In this document: piece after piece, positions 16,117-25,430 of the stretch | Layout: every line of letters starts with the position of its first letter | How positions within the stretch are numbered: position 1 is the first letter of the stretch | Origin: Sphingomonas faeni | Lineage (GTDB): Bacteria; Pseudomonadota; Alphaproteobacteria; Sphingomonadales; Sphingomonadaceae | Length of the DNA: 64,000 nt | Direction of reading: 5' to 3' | Assembly (NCBI RefSeq): GCF_024273235.1 | Contig: NZ_JANBVH010000024.1 | Coordinates: 1-64,000, forward strand | Program-made: the position numbers and the translations under genes | The notes under the pieces: generated by a model | Databases searched by the model: none | The model's input: only the letters and a program-made list of their open reading frames with translations | Told to the model about the DNA's origin: nothing

Positions 16117-16503
16117 ATGATCGGCTACGCAACGCTCGGCACCAACGACATCGACTCGGCGCTGACCTTCTACGACGCGCTGTTCGCGACCGTCGGCGGC
16201 AAGCGCTTGATGCAGATGCCGGATTCGCGCCAGCTGACCTTCTACGGTGCCGGCGCAGGCAAGCCGATGCTGGCGATCGGCAAGCCGTATGACGGGCAGG
16301 ACGCGACCGTCGGCAACGGCACGATGGTCGCGCTGGCGGCCGATACGCGCGAGCAGGTCGATCAGGTCTACGCCGAGGCGATCGAACTCGGCGGCGCGGA
16401 CGAGGGCGCACCGGGCTCGCGCGGCCCTGAGCAGATGGGCTTCTACGGCGCGTATTTCCGGGATCCGGACGGCAACAAGCTGTGCGTGTTCAAGATGGGG
16501 TGA
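16117..16503 (+). CDS. VOC family protein (glyoxalase-like)
   Basis: A 128-residue vicinal oxygen chelate fold protein. MIGYATLGTNDIDSALTFYDALF opens the first beta-alpha-beta unit, and YFRDPDGNKLCVFKMG is the usual C-terminal metal-site strand. The substrate cannot be told; family members are often lyases, dioxygenases or resistance proteins. GAGGAGAG lies just before the ATG at 16117. Confidence 0.88.
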   Translation: MIGYATLGTNDIDSALTFYDALFATVGGKRLMQMPDSRQLTFYGAGAGKPMLAIGKPYDGQDATVGNGTMVALAADTREQVDQVYAEAIELGGADEGAPGSRGPEQMGFYGAYFRDPDGNKLCVFKMG

Positions 16504-16520
16504 GGGCCCTGCAGCAGGCA

Positions 16521-16626
16521 CCACCCCGGCGAAGGCCGGGGCCCAGTTGGAGAAGGGTGCTAATGGTGTACAGCCCCTCGTTACCGCCACCTATCCAATT
16601 GGGCCCCGGCCTTCGCCGGGGTGGTC
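16521..16626. repeat. Palindromic repeat, family B
   Basis: Arms CCACCCCGGCGAAGGCCGGG plus CCCAGTTGG, and the complement ending at 16626, enclose about 45 bases. Each arm holds an internal CCCCGGC-GAA-GGCCGGGG hairpin. A family A element follows 34 bases later. Confidence 0.88.
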
Positions 16627-16660
16627 GGATGTGGGGCTGGCGTTACGCTTCTCTCTCCTT

Positions 16661-16713
16661 GTTCTCCCGCGAAGGCGGGAGCCCAGTCTGGGTCCCCGCC
16701 TTCGCGGGGAAAC
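16661..16713. repeat. Palindromic repeat, family A (reverse orientation)
   Basis: Here the GTTCTCCCGCG-type arm comes first and the GCGGGGAAAC-type arm last, the opposite of the copy at 10238-10290. Confidence 0.9.
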
Positions 16714-16768
16714 AGGCTTACCCGCTCGACGGGGATAGCGGCCGAACAAGTCCGGGGTGACGGAGAGT

Positions 16769-17953
16769 CTACCGCAAAGCCCGAACCGCCGGCGTATCGA
16801 GGCACTTCAGCAAGGCCTCCCTCGCCACGGGCGTAACCCCCACCGGCTTCGCATACGCCGCAACATCCACCGGTCGCCCGATCGCCATCGGCGCAAACCC
16901 GGTCTGCCCGGTACATCGCATCGCCGCCGCCAGCAGCTTCGGCGGCGTGTCATACGCCTCGAACGACAGTCGGAACGTCCCCCAGTGGATCGGTATCGCG
17001 TGCGCCGCGCCCAGCCGCCGATACACTTCGACCGCGTCGACCGGCCCGATATGGCTCCCCGATTCCATCTGCCCGTCGACGAACCGGAACGCACCGATCG
17101 GGATCAGCGCCAGCCGGATCGGCCCTAGCGCCGCCGCTTCGACCGGCCACCGGCCGTCGCCCATCCCGGTATCGCCCGCAAAGAACACGTTCCCGCCCGG
17201 TAGCGTCACGACGAAGCTCGACCACAGCGCGCGATTGCGATCGGTGAACCAGCGGCTGCCCCAATGATGATTCCGCGTCACGGTGACGGCGACGCCGGGC
17301 TTGATCGTCACCCGCTGTCCCCAGTCGAGCGCGGTGGCCTTTGCACCGGTCTGGCCGATCACGCTGTCGTTACCCAGACTGGTGACGATCCGCGGCCGAT
17401 CGCGCTGCCAGAGGCGCCCGAGCGTCGCCTTGTCGAGATGGTCGTAATGATTGTGGCTGACCAGGACGAGATCGATCTTCGGCAGCGCATCGAACGCGAT
17501 GCCCGGCTCGGCGACGCGGCGCGGGCCCGTGCCGAGCGGCCCGGCGTTCTCCGCCCAGACCGGGTCGGTGAGGATGTTCAGCCCCTGCGTCTGGATCAGC
17601 ACGCTCGCGTGGCCGACCCACGTCACGACCATCCGCTCGCCCTCGACGCGCGCGGGCGGCGCGATGCGGTTCACCGCGACCGTCTTCGGCCAAGCTGGGC
17701 GGCCATCGCTGCCGGTGAAATAGCGCCAGAAAAAGCCCGCGCGGCCCCCGCCGTTGCCGCTGTTGGCGGGCTGGATCTGCTGCGTGTCGGCGTCGTTGTC
17801 GGGATTGGCGAAGCGCTCGCCGTCGAAATGGGCACTAGCCGGCCCGCGGTAATAGACGCGGTCGAGGAAGCGCGGCACGATCGTCACCGCCAGCGCCAGA
17901 ACCACGATCGCCAGCAGCACCACGCTCCCGACGATCTTCAACACCACACGCAC
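16769..17953 (-). CDS. Membrane-anchored MBL-fold metal-dependent hydrolase
   Basis: A 394-residue protein of the UlaG/NAPE-PLD-like branch of the metallo-beta-lactamase superfamily. An N-terminal membrane helix (VVLLAIVVLALAVTIVP) anchors it, and GRPAWPKTVAVNRIAPPARV precedes the metal-binding domain. VLVSHNHYDHLDKAT is the HxHxDH metal motif, FFAGDTGMGDG carries the bridging aspartate, and IPIHWGTF the last histidine. The substrate is unknown; phosphodiester or lactone hydrolysis is possible. It is convergent with the VOC gene across two repeats. Confidence 0.9.
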   Translation of the reverse strand: MRVVLKIVGSVVLLAIVVLALAVTIVPRFLDRVYYRGPASAHFDGERFANPDNDADTQQIQPANSGNGGGRAGFFWRYFTGSDGRPAWPKTVAVNRIAPPARVEGERMVVTWVGHASVLIQTQGLNILTDPVWAENAGPLGTGPRRVAEPGIAFDALPKIDLVLVSHNHYDHLDKATLGRLWQRDRPRIVTSLGNDSVIGQTGAKATALDWGQRVTIKPGVAVTVTRNHHWGSRWFTDRNRALWSSFVVTLPGGNVFFAGDTGMGDGRWPVEAAALGPIRLALIPIGAFRFVDGQMESGSHIGPVDAVEVYRRLGAAHAIPIHWGTFRLSFEAYDTPPKLLAAAMRCTGQTGFAPMAIGRPVDVAAYAKPVGVTPVAREALLKCLDTPAVRALR

Positions 17954-18064
17954 GCCGTTCCCCTAAAGCCATGTCGATCCGTAACGCATCGTATCGAGCA
18001 TCGTTCAGACCGCTTGGCGCGGGTGCGCAACCCCGATAGCTTCCCGACGAAGGGGAATCGGAAA

Positions 18065-19645
18065 ATGCGCAAGTTTATCATCGGGCTGTTGCTCGCGACG
18101 GCACTTCCGGGCGTGGCGGAGGCGAAGACCGTCGCGGTCGAGGAACAGTCGATCGACCAGCTCCAGGCGATGATGACCGCGGGCAAGGCGAGCAGCGTCG
18201 ATCTCGTCCGCGCCTATCTCGCGCGGATCGCGGCGATGGACCGGAACGGGCCGACCTTGCGCAGCGTGATCGCGCTCAACCCCGATGCACTCGCGCAGGC
18301 CAAGGCGCTAGATGCCGAACGCAAGGCCGGGCGCATCCGCGGCCCGCTGCACGGCGTACCGGTGCTGATCAAGGACAATGTCGAGACCGCCGACGCGATG
18401 CCGACGACCGCGGGTAGCTTGGCGCTCAAGGACAATCTGACGCGACGCGATGCCCCAGTCGTGGCGCAGCTCCGCGCGGCGGGGGCGGTGATCCTGGGCA
18501 AGACCAATCTCAGCGAATGGGCGAACATCCGCTCGACGCGCTCGATGAGCGGCTGGAGCGCGGTCGGCGGGCTGGTGCGCAATCCCTATGCGCTCGACCG
18601 GACCGCGTGCGGCTCGTCGAGCGGGTCGGGCGCGGCGATTGCGGCGAGCTTCGCGGCCGCGGCGATCGGCACGGAGACCGATGGCTCGGTGGTGTGCCCG
18701 TCGTCGATCAACGGGCTGGTCGGGTTGAAGCCCACGCTCGGCCTCGTCAGCCGCACGCACGTCGTGCCGATCAGCCACAGCCAGGATACGCCGGGGCCGA
18801 TGGCACGCAGCGTGCGCGATGTCGCGACGATGTTTTCGGCGATGATTGGGGTTGATCGTGCGGATGCCGCGACCGCGGGGGCAGGGACGTATAGGCGCGA
18901 TTATGCCGCGGCGCTGTCGACCAGCGCGCTGTCGGGCCTGCGCGTCGGCGTGATCCGGCCGGAGATGACCGCAGACCTCGCGGCGAAATACCAAGCGGCG
19001 CTCGATGTGCTGAAGGCCGCCGGGGCGGTGCTGGTCGAGGCGAAGCAGCCTAAGCTCGACGGGCTCGGCGAGGCGGAACTGCTCGTGCTCCAGACCGAGC
19101 TGAAGGCCGACCTCGACACCTATCTCGCGACCACCCCCGCGGCGGTCCGCACGCGCACGCTCGATCAGGTCATCGCGTTCAACTCCGCCAACGCAGCGAC
19201 GGAAATGCCGTTCTTCGCGCAGGAGACGTTCGAGGCTGCGGCCAAGACCAAGGGACTGAACGACCCGGCGTACAAGGCGGCGCGCGCGAAATCGCTGCGG
19301 CTGGCGGGCGCGGAGGGGATCGACGCGATGCTCAAGGCGGCAGGGGCGACGGTGCTGGTCGAGCCTACCTATGGCCCGGCGTGGCTCAGCGAACCGGTGT
19401 ACGGCGATCAATATGGCGGGCCGAGTTCGAGCGAACTGCCGGCGGTTGCGGGCTATCCGAACCTGACGGTGCCGATGGGGCTGGTGCGCGGGTTGCCGGT
19501 CGGCCTGTCGTTCATCGCGACGAAGTATGGCGACGGCGCGGTGCTGGGCGCCGGCTATGCGTATGAGCAGAGGGCGAAGGCGCGGGTCGCGCCGCGGTAT
19601 CTGCCGACTGCCGCCGTAGGCCCCGGTTTGGAAGCTGATCGCTGA
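18065..19645 (+). CDS. Secreted amidase (amidase signature family)
   Basis: A 526-residue protein with a signal peptide (FIIGLLLATALPGVAEAK) and an amidase-signature domain. The catalytic triad is visible as Lys in VPVLIKDNVETAD, cis-Ser in ACGSSSGSGAAIA and the nucleophilic Ser in GTETDGSVVCPSS. It hydrolyses an amide of unknown identity, presumably in the periplasm, so it is not the GatA subunit. The open frame extends far upstream, but ATG 18065 is the start that provides the signal peptide. Confidence 0.93.
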   Translation: MRKFIIGLLLATALPGVAEAKTVAVEEQSIDQLQAMMTAGKASSVDLVRAYLARIAAMDRNGPTLRSVIALNPDALAQAKALDAERKAGRIRGPLHGVPVLIKDNVETADAMPTTAGSLALKDNLTRRDAPVVAQLRAAGAVILGKTNLSEWANIRSTRSMSGWSAVGGLVRNPYALDRTACGSSSGSGAAIAASFAAAAIGTETDGSVVCPSSINGLVGLKPTLGLVSRTHVVPISHSQDTPGPMARSVRDVATMFSAMIGVDRADAATAGAGTYRRDYAAALSTSALSGLRVGVIRPEMTADLAAKYQAALDVLKAAGAVLVEAKQPKLDGLGEAELLVLQTELKADLDTYLATTPAAVRTRTLDQVIAFNSANAATEMPFFAQETFEAAAKTKGLNDPAYKAARAKSLRLAGAEGIDAMLKAAGATVLVEPTYGPAWLSEPVYGDQYGGPSSSELPAVAGYPNLTVPMGLVRGLPVGLSFIATKYGDGAVLGAGYAYEQRAKARVAPRYLPTAAVGPGLEADR

Positions 19646-19650
19646 CCTAA

Positions 19651-19778
19651 CGATCCTCCCCCGCCAGGGGGAGGTGGCACCGCAGGTGACGGAGGGGGAG
19701 GACACGGGACAGCGGTTACCCTTTCCTCCCCCTCCGTCTGGCAAGAGCCAGCCACCTCCCCCTGGCGGGGGAGGATCG
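19651..19778. repeat. Palindromic repeat, G/C-rich (family D-like)
   Basis: CGATCCTCCCCCGCCAGGGG at the left end has its complement ending at 19778; inside, CGGAGGGGGAGGAC pairs with the C-rich stretch near 19725. It fills the gap between the convergent amidase and DUF4345 genes and ends two bases from the latter's stop codon. Confidence 0.85.
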
Positions 19779-19780
19779 CA

Positions 19781-20170
19781 TCAGCCCATTCGCTTCGCGA
19801 AATTCCACTGCCAGAGCATGAGCAACGGCACGACCACCGTTTCCATCACCAGCCCGAGCACATGCCCCTGCGACGGCACGCCCACCGCGAGCAGCGAAAT
19901 CCCGCGCGATACGCCGCCGACGAAAATCAGCCCGCCCAGCAGACGAAACCGCGACCCCTTCCGCTCGATATCCGGAATACAGCTCAGAAACCCGAGGCCG
20001 GTCGCGAAGAATATGCCCGAGATATACCGGAAATGGCTGTCCAGATCGCGCGGCACGTCGGTCAGATGCCCGAACGGCGCCGGCCCGTGCAGCACGCCCT
20101 GACCGCCGACGATCAGCGGCAACAGGGACGCGACCGCGATCACGGCTTGCAACAGGCGTTTCTCGATCAT
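19781..20170 (-). CDS. DUF4345 membrane protein
   Basis: A 129-residue protein with four likely membrane helices (AVIAVASLLPLIVGG, FRYISGIFFATGLGFLSC, FRLLGGLIFVGGVSRGISLL, ETVVVPLLMLWQWNF). RDLDSHFRYISGIFFATGL is the most conserved part of DUF4345. Function unknown. Its ATG overlaps the stop of the upstream DUF2721 gene by four bases, so the two are probably co-translated. Confidence 0.85.
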   Translation of the reverse strand: MIEKRLLQAVIAVASLLPLIVGGQGVLHGPAPFGHLTDVPRDLDSHFRYISGIFFATGLGFLSCIPDIERKGSRFRLLGGLIFVGGVSRGISLLAVGVPSQGHVLGLVMETVVVPLLMLWQWNFAKRMG

Positions 20171-20625
20171 GGCAGGTCCCGCAGCAGTTCCGGCCTGATC
20201 CGGAAGGCCCGCAACGACATCCGGACCTCGAAAATGAACGACACCAGCGCTGCGATCAGCAGGATCATCGCGAGGATGAAGCACAAGGCGACGGCCGTAC
20301 CGAAATGCAGCTTGGCGAGCTCGGCGATGAAGAGGAGCGCGATCAGCACGCAGGTCATGATCGCGCTGGATACCGCCAGGAACAGCGCGGCGTTGATGAT
20401 CGTCATGCGCCGGTCGAGCAACCGCAGCTCCCAGCCGTAGCGGGTCCGCTCGGCCGCCGAGAAATTGGGGTGCAACTGCTCCAGTTTCCGCGCCCTGTCG
20501 ATCACGCGCGACAGCCGTCCCGCGAGCACGTTCAGCAGCTGGCCGATCCCGGCGAGCATGAACACCGGTGCGAGCGAGAGCTGGATCGTCTGGGCGATGG
20601 TGGAGATGGCGGGAATGGTCGGCAT
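20167..20625 (-). CDS. DUF2721 membrane protein
   Basis: A 152-residue inner-membrane protein matching DUF2721: ISTIAQTIQLSLAPVFMLAG as the first helix, the cytoplasmic LSRVIDRARKLEQ segment, then LDRRMTIINAALFLAVSSA and two more helices. No function is established. ATG 20625 was chosen as the start just before the conserved PTIPAISTIAQ; the frame stays open to 20718. It heads a two-gene unit with the DUF4345 gene. Confidence 0.88.
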   Translation of the reverse strand: MPTIPAISTIAQTIQLSLAPVFMLAGIGQLLNVLAGRLSRVIDRARKLEQLHPNFSAAERTRYGWELRLLDRRMTIINAALFLAVSSAIMTCVLIALLFIAELAKLHFGTAVALCFILAMILLIAALVSFIFEVRMSLRAFRIRPELLRDLP

Positions 20626-20717
20626 GCCGCCACCATGATGGGGAATGGCCGATTGCAAAAGGGGGCGATTGCAAAACAGCATGCAATCGTAACCTTCTGC
20701 GCGGTATCTAGCGGGCA

Positions 20718-21806
20718 ATGTCCAAGCCGATGCTCCTGGCCGACTTCGTCCGGCTGCCGCCCAACGTCCGCGGCGACGTGGTCGAGGGGCTTGCCGCCGC
20801 GATCGACATTGTCGCGGAGCGGGGCGCGCTCAGCCACCGCTTCCTGCGCTTCGGCTGGTACGCCGCCGCACTCGCCGCCTATGGCGGACAGGCGCGGACG
20901 CTGGTGGTCGAGCAGGACGACGCGCCGGTCCTGACGCTGCCGTTCGTCCCGCGGGGACCACGCTTGCTGCGGATGGCGGCGATCCCCGGCTGCTACTGGC
21001 CGTTCCGCAGCTTCGGCCTCGCGCTCGAAGCCGGCGAGCCAGCGCTGAAGACCGCCTTGTCGACGCTTGCCGCTCACGTGAACGGTCTCAGGATCGGCCC
21101 GGTCTACGATACCGATCCCGCCGCGACCGCGCTGATCGCCGCCGCTCGCGCGCAAGGCTGGACCGCGATCGACCGCACCATCGGCGACAACTGGTCGCTC
21201 GACCTGCCGCTGGCGAGAGAAGGCCAGCCCTGGCCGCGCACCTCGACATTGCGCAAGAACCGTTTCCACGAAAAGCACCTTGCCGAGCATGGGGCACCCG
21301 ACTGGCGCTTCCTGTCAGGTACGGACTGGCCCGCCGCGTTCGCCGATCTCGGCGCGGTCGAGCAGACGAGCTGGATCGCGCACGACACCGATCGCACCGG
21401 AATGAAGTTCACCGCCGACGGGCATCTCGCCTTCTGGCAGGCTGCGGTCGCCGATCCGGTGCTTGCCGCGATGTTCCGTGCCGCGCTGCTGACGGTCGAC
21501 GATAGGTCCGCCGCCTTCTCGTTCGATATCGACACTGGCGAACTGCTGTACGCGGTCGCCAACAGCTACGACCCACGCTTCGCCAAGCATTCGCCGGGCA
21601 AACTGCTCTACTGGCGCAACCTGGTCGCGGCGCGCGATCGCGGTATCCGCCGGGTCGACTGGGGCGCGGGCGACAGCGGCTACAAGCAGGTCATCGGGGC
21701 GACGATCGACGCGCCGATCCGCGACTGGCTGTTGTTCCGCCCTGGCCTGCCAGCGTTCGTCGGTCGCCTGTTCGGCTGGGTCTGGCGGCGCAGCGCTACA
21801 TCCTGA
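20718..21806 (+). CDS. GNAT-like acyltransferase (CelD/BcsL type)
   Basis: A 362-residue protein with the tandem acetyltransferase layout of the CelD/BcsL group: an N-terminal GNAT-like half with LVVEQDDAPVLTLPFVPRG and a C-terminal half with SWIAHDTDRTGMKF, FWQAAVADP, LLYWRNLVAARDRGIRRVDWGAGDSGYKQ. Such proteins often sit near polysaccharide genes, but none is adjacent here. Substrate unknown. Its 3' end overlaps that of the convergent AttH-like gene by 11 bases. Confidence 0.82.
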   Translation: MSKPMLLADFVRLPPNVRGDVVEGLAAAIDIVAERGALSHRFLRFGWYAAALAAYGGQARTLVVEQDDAPVLTLPFVPRGPRLLRMAAIPGCYWPFRSFGLALEAGEPALKTALSTLAAHVNGLRIGPVYDTDPAATALIAAARAQGWTAIDRTIGDNWSLDLPLAREGQPWPRTSTLRKNRFHEKHLAEHGAPDWRFLSGTDWPAAFADLGAVEQTSWIAHDTDRTGMKFTADGHLAFWQAAVADPVLAAMFRAALLTVDDRSAAFSFDIDTGELLYAVANSYDPRFAKHSPGKLLYWRNLVAARDRGIRRVDWGAGDSGYKQVIGATIDAPIRDWLLFRPGLPAFVGRLFGWVWRRSATS

Positions 21807-22872
21807 GCGCGCGGTCGTAGCCGGTAAGCTCCAGATAGCCGCGTCCGCCGCGCGTTCGTACCGCCCCCTCCCAATAGACCGGCATCCCGCTGCGCCGCGT
21901 GTCGAGTTCCTGCGCGGCGAACATCGGTACCAGTCGCCAGCGCTGGACGCGACCCTCGGCGCGGACGCTCAGTTCCTGCGATACCGGGTACACCGCGCCG
22001 GTCGCCTTGCTCCGCCACGTCGCCAGCGTGCGGAACGCGACGTCGCCGGGCGCGAACACCGTCATCCTGCCGTCGGGACGGCGCAGCGATCCGCCCGCCC
22101 ACACCGTCCCGCCGCCCTTACGCCGGATCCGGAACGCCATCAGCGCGGAGCCGTCGTCGAAGTTCAGCCCGGTCCAGTCCCAGCCTTGCGCCGCCGGCGC
22201 GAGATAATCCGACGACCATTCGCGATCGAGCCACGCCTCGCCGGTCACCGGAACGGTCTTGCCGGCCCTCGTCACCTGGCCCCGCACTCGGAGATGCGGC
22301 ACCGAGTAATAATAACTCGCCTCGTCGGGTTGCGCGCCCTTGCGACTATAGCCGCCGCGGCCCTGTGGCGGCGGCGGCTGGGTCGGCTGGAACGACAGGT
22401 CGAGCCCGAAATCCTGCGCGGTCACGCGCGTCGCCCAGCGCCCGTCGCCCGCGCGGCGCAACCGCCAGTCGCGGATCGACACATCGGCATCCCCCGTCCG
22501 CGCCTCGGCCAGTCCGAAGCCGACGCGTGCCGCCCGCTCGCTATGCGACAATTTGCCCGTCTTAGGATCGGACAACGCCGCATGCGCGAACAGCACTTGC
22601 CTTGCCGCGAACCTGCTGGGATTGCGCGTATCGATCGGTGGACGTGTGCGGAAGAACGTCACCTGGAAGCCCAGATCCTTCCCGTCGGCGGTGCGCAGCC
22701 ACCCGGTGAAATACCACCATTCGGTGCGAAACGCCGGATGCGCGCCGTGATCGGCGGGAAAGCGCAGCGCGATGCCGGGCGCCACGACGGGATAGGAAAC
22801 GGCCGGGGTGGCGGCAGGCGCGATCGCCGCGACCGCCGCGATCCAGCCAAGCGGGATCCAGGAACGTGCCAT
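21796..22872 (-). CDS. AttH/CrtC-like secreted lipocalin-fold protein
   Basis: A 358-residue exported protein (signal WIAAVAAIAPAATPAV) of the AttH/carotenoid 1,2-hydratase superfamily, which has two lipocalin-like barrels. HPAFRTEWWYFTGWL and GLDLSFQPTQPP are typical, as is EAWLDREWSSDYLAPAAQGWDW. Although often labelled a carotenoid hydratase, the attached ABC transporter fits AttEFGH-type operons instead, where the protein is periplasmic and probably handles a hydrophobic ligand. It is the last gene of the three-gene operon; its ATG overlaps the permease stop by one base (TGATG). Confidence 0.9.
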   Translation of the reverse strand: MARSWIPLGWIAAVAAIAPAATPAVSYPVVAPGIALRFPADHGAHPAFRTEWWYFTGWLRTADGKDLGFQVTFFRTRPPIDTRNPSRFAARQVLFAHAALSDPKTGKLSHSERAARVGFGLAEARTGDADVSIRDWRLRRAGDGRWATRVTAQDFGLDLSFQPTQPPPPQGRGGYSRKGAQPDEASYYYSVPHLRVRGQVTRAGKTVPVTGEAWLDREWSSDYLAPAAQGWDWTGLNFDDGSALMAFRIRRKGGGTVWAGGSLRRPDGRMTVFAPGDVAFRTLATWRSKATGAVYPVSQELSVRAEGRVQRWRLVPMFAAQELDTRRSGMPVYWEGAVRTRGGRGYLELTGYDRALRM

Positions 22873-25430
22873 CACCAATCCTCCCGCACCGTTTGCACCG
22901 CGCTCTTGGCGGTTGCGCGCCGCCCGGCAAGGACCGCGGTCGCCGCTGCCGCACCGGTCAGCGCGGCCGCTACGCCGATCAGCGTGCCGATCGGCACCCG
23001 CGTGGTCATCGTCCAGTTGAACGACTGCGGGTTGATCACGTGGATCAGCACCTGCGACAGCAGCAACCCGAGCCCGATCCCGGCCAGCGCCCCGGTCAGT
23101 CCGACGATCGCACCTTCTGTCGCCAGCATCGACGTCAACTGCCGCCGCGTCAGCCCGAGATGGCGCAACATCCCGAATTCGCGTTCTCGCGCTATCGTCT
23201 GCGCCGACATCGTCGCGGCGACGCCGGCAAGCCCGACGAGGATCGCCACCGCCTCCAGCAGATAGGTAACCGCAAAACTGCGATCGAAGATCGTCAGCGC
23301 GAGCCGCCGCAGCGTCGCCGGCTGGCTGACCTCCACCTGTTCGCGCAGCCCGGCGGGCAGTTTGGCGGTTATCGCCCGCGCAACCTGAGCCGGATCCCGG
23401 CTGGGCGCGATCATCGCGGAAATCTCGTCGCGGGCGTCGTCGCCGGTCAGTCGCTGGTAATCGCCCTCGTCGATCAGCACAGCCCCCGCCTGGCGCCCGT
23501 AATCGCGCCACACTCCGGCGACCACGAACTGTGTCCGTCCGGCGATCGGCAGCGTGATGCGCTCGCCCGGATCCCAGCCATACAGCCGTTGCGCGGGTTC
23601 GGAGACCCAGACCGGCAACGCGGTCTTCGGGAGCGGCGGCGCGGTCTGGATCAGCACCAGCAGGGGATCACGGCCGCCGCGTTCGGGTCGCGCGATCAGG
23701 CTTACAGGCGGGCGATCGGCGGCGATGGTCAGCGGAATCTGGCGACTGAAGGCAAGTCGCTCGATCCCCGGCGTCGTCGCCAGCCGCGTCCGCGTGGCAG
23801 GATCGAAACTCGCGCCCGCCGTGGTGCGCAGATACAGGTCCGCGCCCAGCACCTGGTTCAACCATTCATCGACCGCGCCACGAAAGCTTGTCACCATCGT
23901 CGCCATCGCGATCATCAGCGCGGTCGAGGCAACGATCCCGCACAGCGCGGTGGCAGCCTCGCCGGGCGCGCCGTGCAGATGCCGGATCGCGAGCAGCCCC
24001 GGCACGCTGCCCCGCGTCCGTTTCGCCAAGGGCGTGAGCAGCGTGCGCGCGAACCACGGTACACCCGCGACGCCGCCCGCGAGCATCAGCGCCATGCCCG
24101 CAAAGCCGAACAGCGGCAGGCCACCGACCGCAGGCAGCAACGCCGCCCCTCCGCCCGCGACGAGCAAAGCGACCGCAGGCCACCATGCCACGCGCCGCCG
24201 CGGATCGAGCACGTCGCCGGCATTCTTCAGCGCAGCCGCCGGCGCCGCGCGGGCCGCCACGCGTGCCGGCAGCGCACTTCCCAATATCGACGCGAGCAGA
24301 CCGAGCGAGAAGAAGCCGAGCGCCGCGACCGGCTGGATCACGACATGCGCGGTGGCGCCGCCGAAATATCCCGCGCCGAGATCGCCGCCGAACCAGTGCA
24401 GCGCACCCCATGCCAGAGCATAGCCCATGACCAAGCCCGCCGACGCGCCGACCAGCCCGATCGCGAGCCCCTCGACGACCACCGCCGCGATAATCCCGCC
24501 GCGCGGCATGCCGAGCGTCCGCAGCAAGGCGAAGGCGCGCTGGCGTCGCACCACCGACAGCGACTGCGCGGAGTAGACGAGGAACCCGCCGGTCAGCAGC
24601 GCGACCAGCGCCAGCATGTCGAGATTGACCCGGTACGCGCGCGACAGCGAGTCGCCCTGTGCGTTCTGAGTCTCGGCGGTCGACAGGATCGCGTCGGCCG
24701 GCAGCGTGGCCCGCAACGCCGCCTCCGCCGCACCACGGTCCGACAGTGCCAGGTCGAGCCGATCGATCCTGCCAAGCCGACCGAAGCGCCACTGCGCGGC
24801 GGCGATGTCCATGACGCCGACCGCTACTGCGGCATCGGTCGCCGGCAGGGTGCCTGCAACGCGAAGCGGCACCGACCGCCCATTGGCGACGACCGTGACC
24901 CGGCTGCCGATCTTCGCGCCGACCTGCGTGAGCGCGGCGCGCGACAAGAACAGCGTGTCTTCGTCGAAAACGGCGTCGTTGCCGGTGTCCGCCCCCTGCG
25001 GTCGCGCACCGATCAGCGAGGGCGTCACCACGGCTGCGCGAACCACGTCGACGCCAAGCAACGTCAGGCGCTTCGTGCCGATCCGCGCGTCGAGGCGGAC
25101 GACCGGGCTCGTATCGGCGACGCCGTCGGTTCGTGCGACGCGGGGATAAAGGCGTTCGTCGAAGCCCAGGGGACTGGTCGCGCGCACCGACAGTTCGGCC
25201 GCGCCGCTGACCCCGCGCATCGCGCCATCGAACGACGCGAGCGCGGATCCGTTGACGAGATGGACAGCGAACCCCAGCGCGACTCCGACCGCGATCGCCA
25301 CCGCGGTCATGACGAAGCGGGCAGGGTGGAACCGCCACTCGCCGGCGATCAGCCAGCCCAGCGCGACCCGCGCCGACCAGAGCCGGGGCTCCGGAGGGCG
25401 AGGAGCAGCGGGGCGTACGTCAGCGATCAC
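22872..25430 (-). CDS. ABC transporter permease, FtsX/MacB type (AttFG-like)
   Basis: An 852-residue permease with two FtsX-type halves, like the AttF+AttG pair in a single chain. An N-terminal helix (FVMTAVAIAVGVALGFAVHL) precedes a large periplasmic domain to about residue 270, then helices ALVALLTGGFLVYSAQSL and following. After a central membrane block comes a second periplasmic domain and a final set of helices ending at GRRATAKSAVQTVREDW. Such transporters are mechanotransmitters or lipoprotein/lipid extractors and not channels for importing solutes. It overlaps the ATPase gene by 11 bases. Confidence 0.93.
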   Translation of the reverse strand: MIADVRPAAPRPPEPRLWSARVALGWLIAGEWRFHPARFVMTAVAIAVGVALGFAVHLVNGSALASFDGAMRGVSGAAELSVRATSPLGFDERLYPRVARTDGVADTSPVVRLDARIGTKRLTLLGVDVVRAAVVTPSLIGARPQGADTGNDAVFDEDTLFLSRAALTQVGAKIGSRVTVVANGRSVPLRVAGTLPATDAAVAVGVMDIAAAQWRFGRLGRIDRLDLALSDRGAAEAALRATLPADAILSTAETQNAQGDSLSRAYRVNLDMLALVALLTGGFLVYSAQSLSVVRRQRAFALLRTLGMPRGGIIAAVVVEGLAIGLVGASAGLVMGYALAWGALHWFGGDLGAGYFGGATAHVVIQPVAALGFFSLGLLASILGSALPARVAARAAPAAALKNAGDVLDPRRRVAWWPAVALLVAGGGAALLPAVGGLPLFGFAGMALMLAGGVAGVPWFARTLLTPLAKRTRGSVPGLLAIRHLHGAPGEAATALCGIVASTALMIAMATMVTSFRGAVDEWLNQVLGADLYLRTTAGASFDPATRTRLATTPGIERLAFSRQIPLTIAADRPPVSLIARPERGGRDPLLVLIQTAPPLPKTALPVWVSEPAQRLYGWDPGERITLPIAGRTQFVVAGVWRDYGRQAGAVLIDEGDYQRLTGDDARDEISAMIAPSRDPAQVARAITAKLPAGLREQVEVSQPATLRRLALTIFDRSFAVTYLLEAVAILVGLAGVAATMSAQTIAREREFGMLRHLGLTRRQLTSMLATEGAIVGLTGALAGIGLGLLLSQVLIHVINPQSFNWTMTTRVPIGTLIGVAAALTGAAAATAVLAGRRATAKSAVQTVREDW

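Noticed and set aside
21796-22872. Carotenoid 1,2-hydratase (CrtC) assignment
   Set aside because: The fold is shared, but there is no carotenoid gene nearby and the ABC transporter context fits AttH better.
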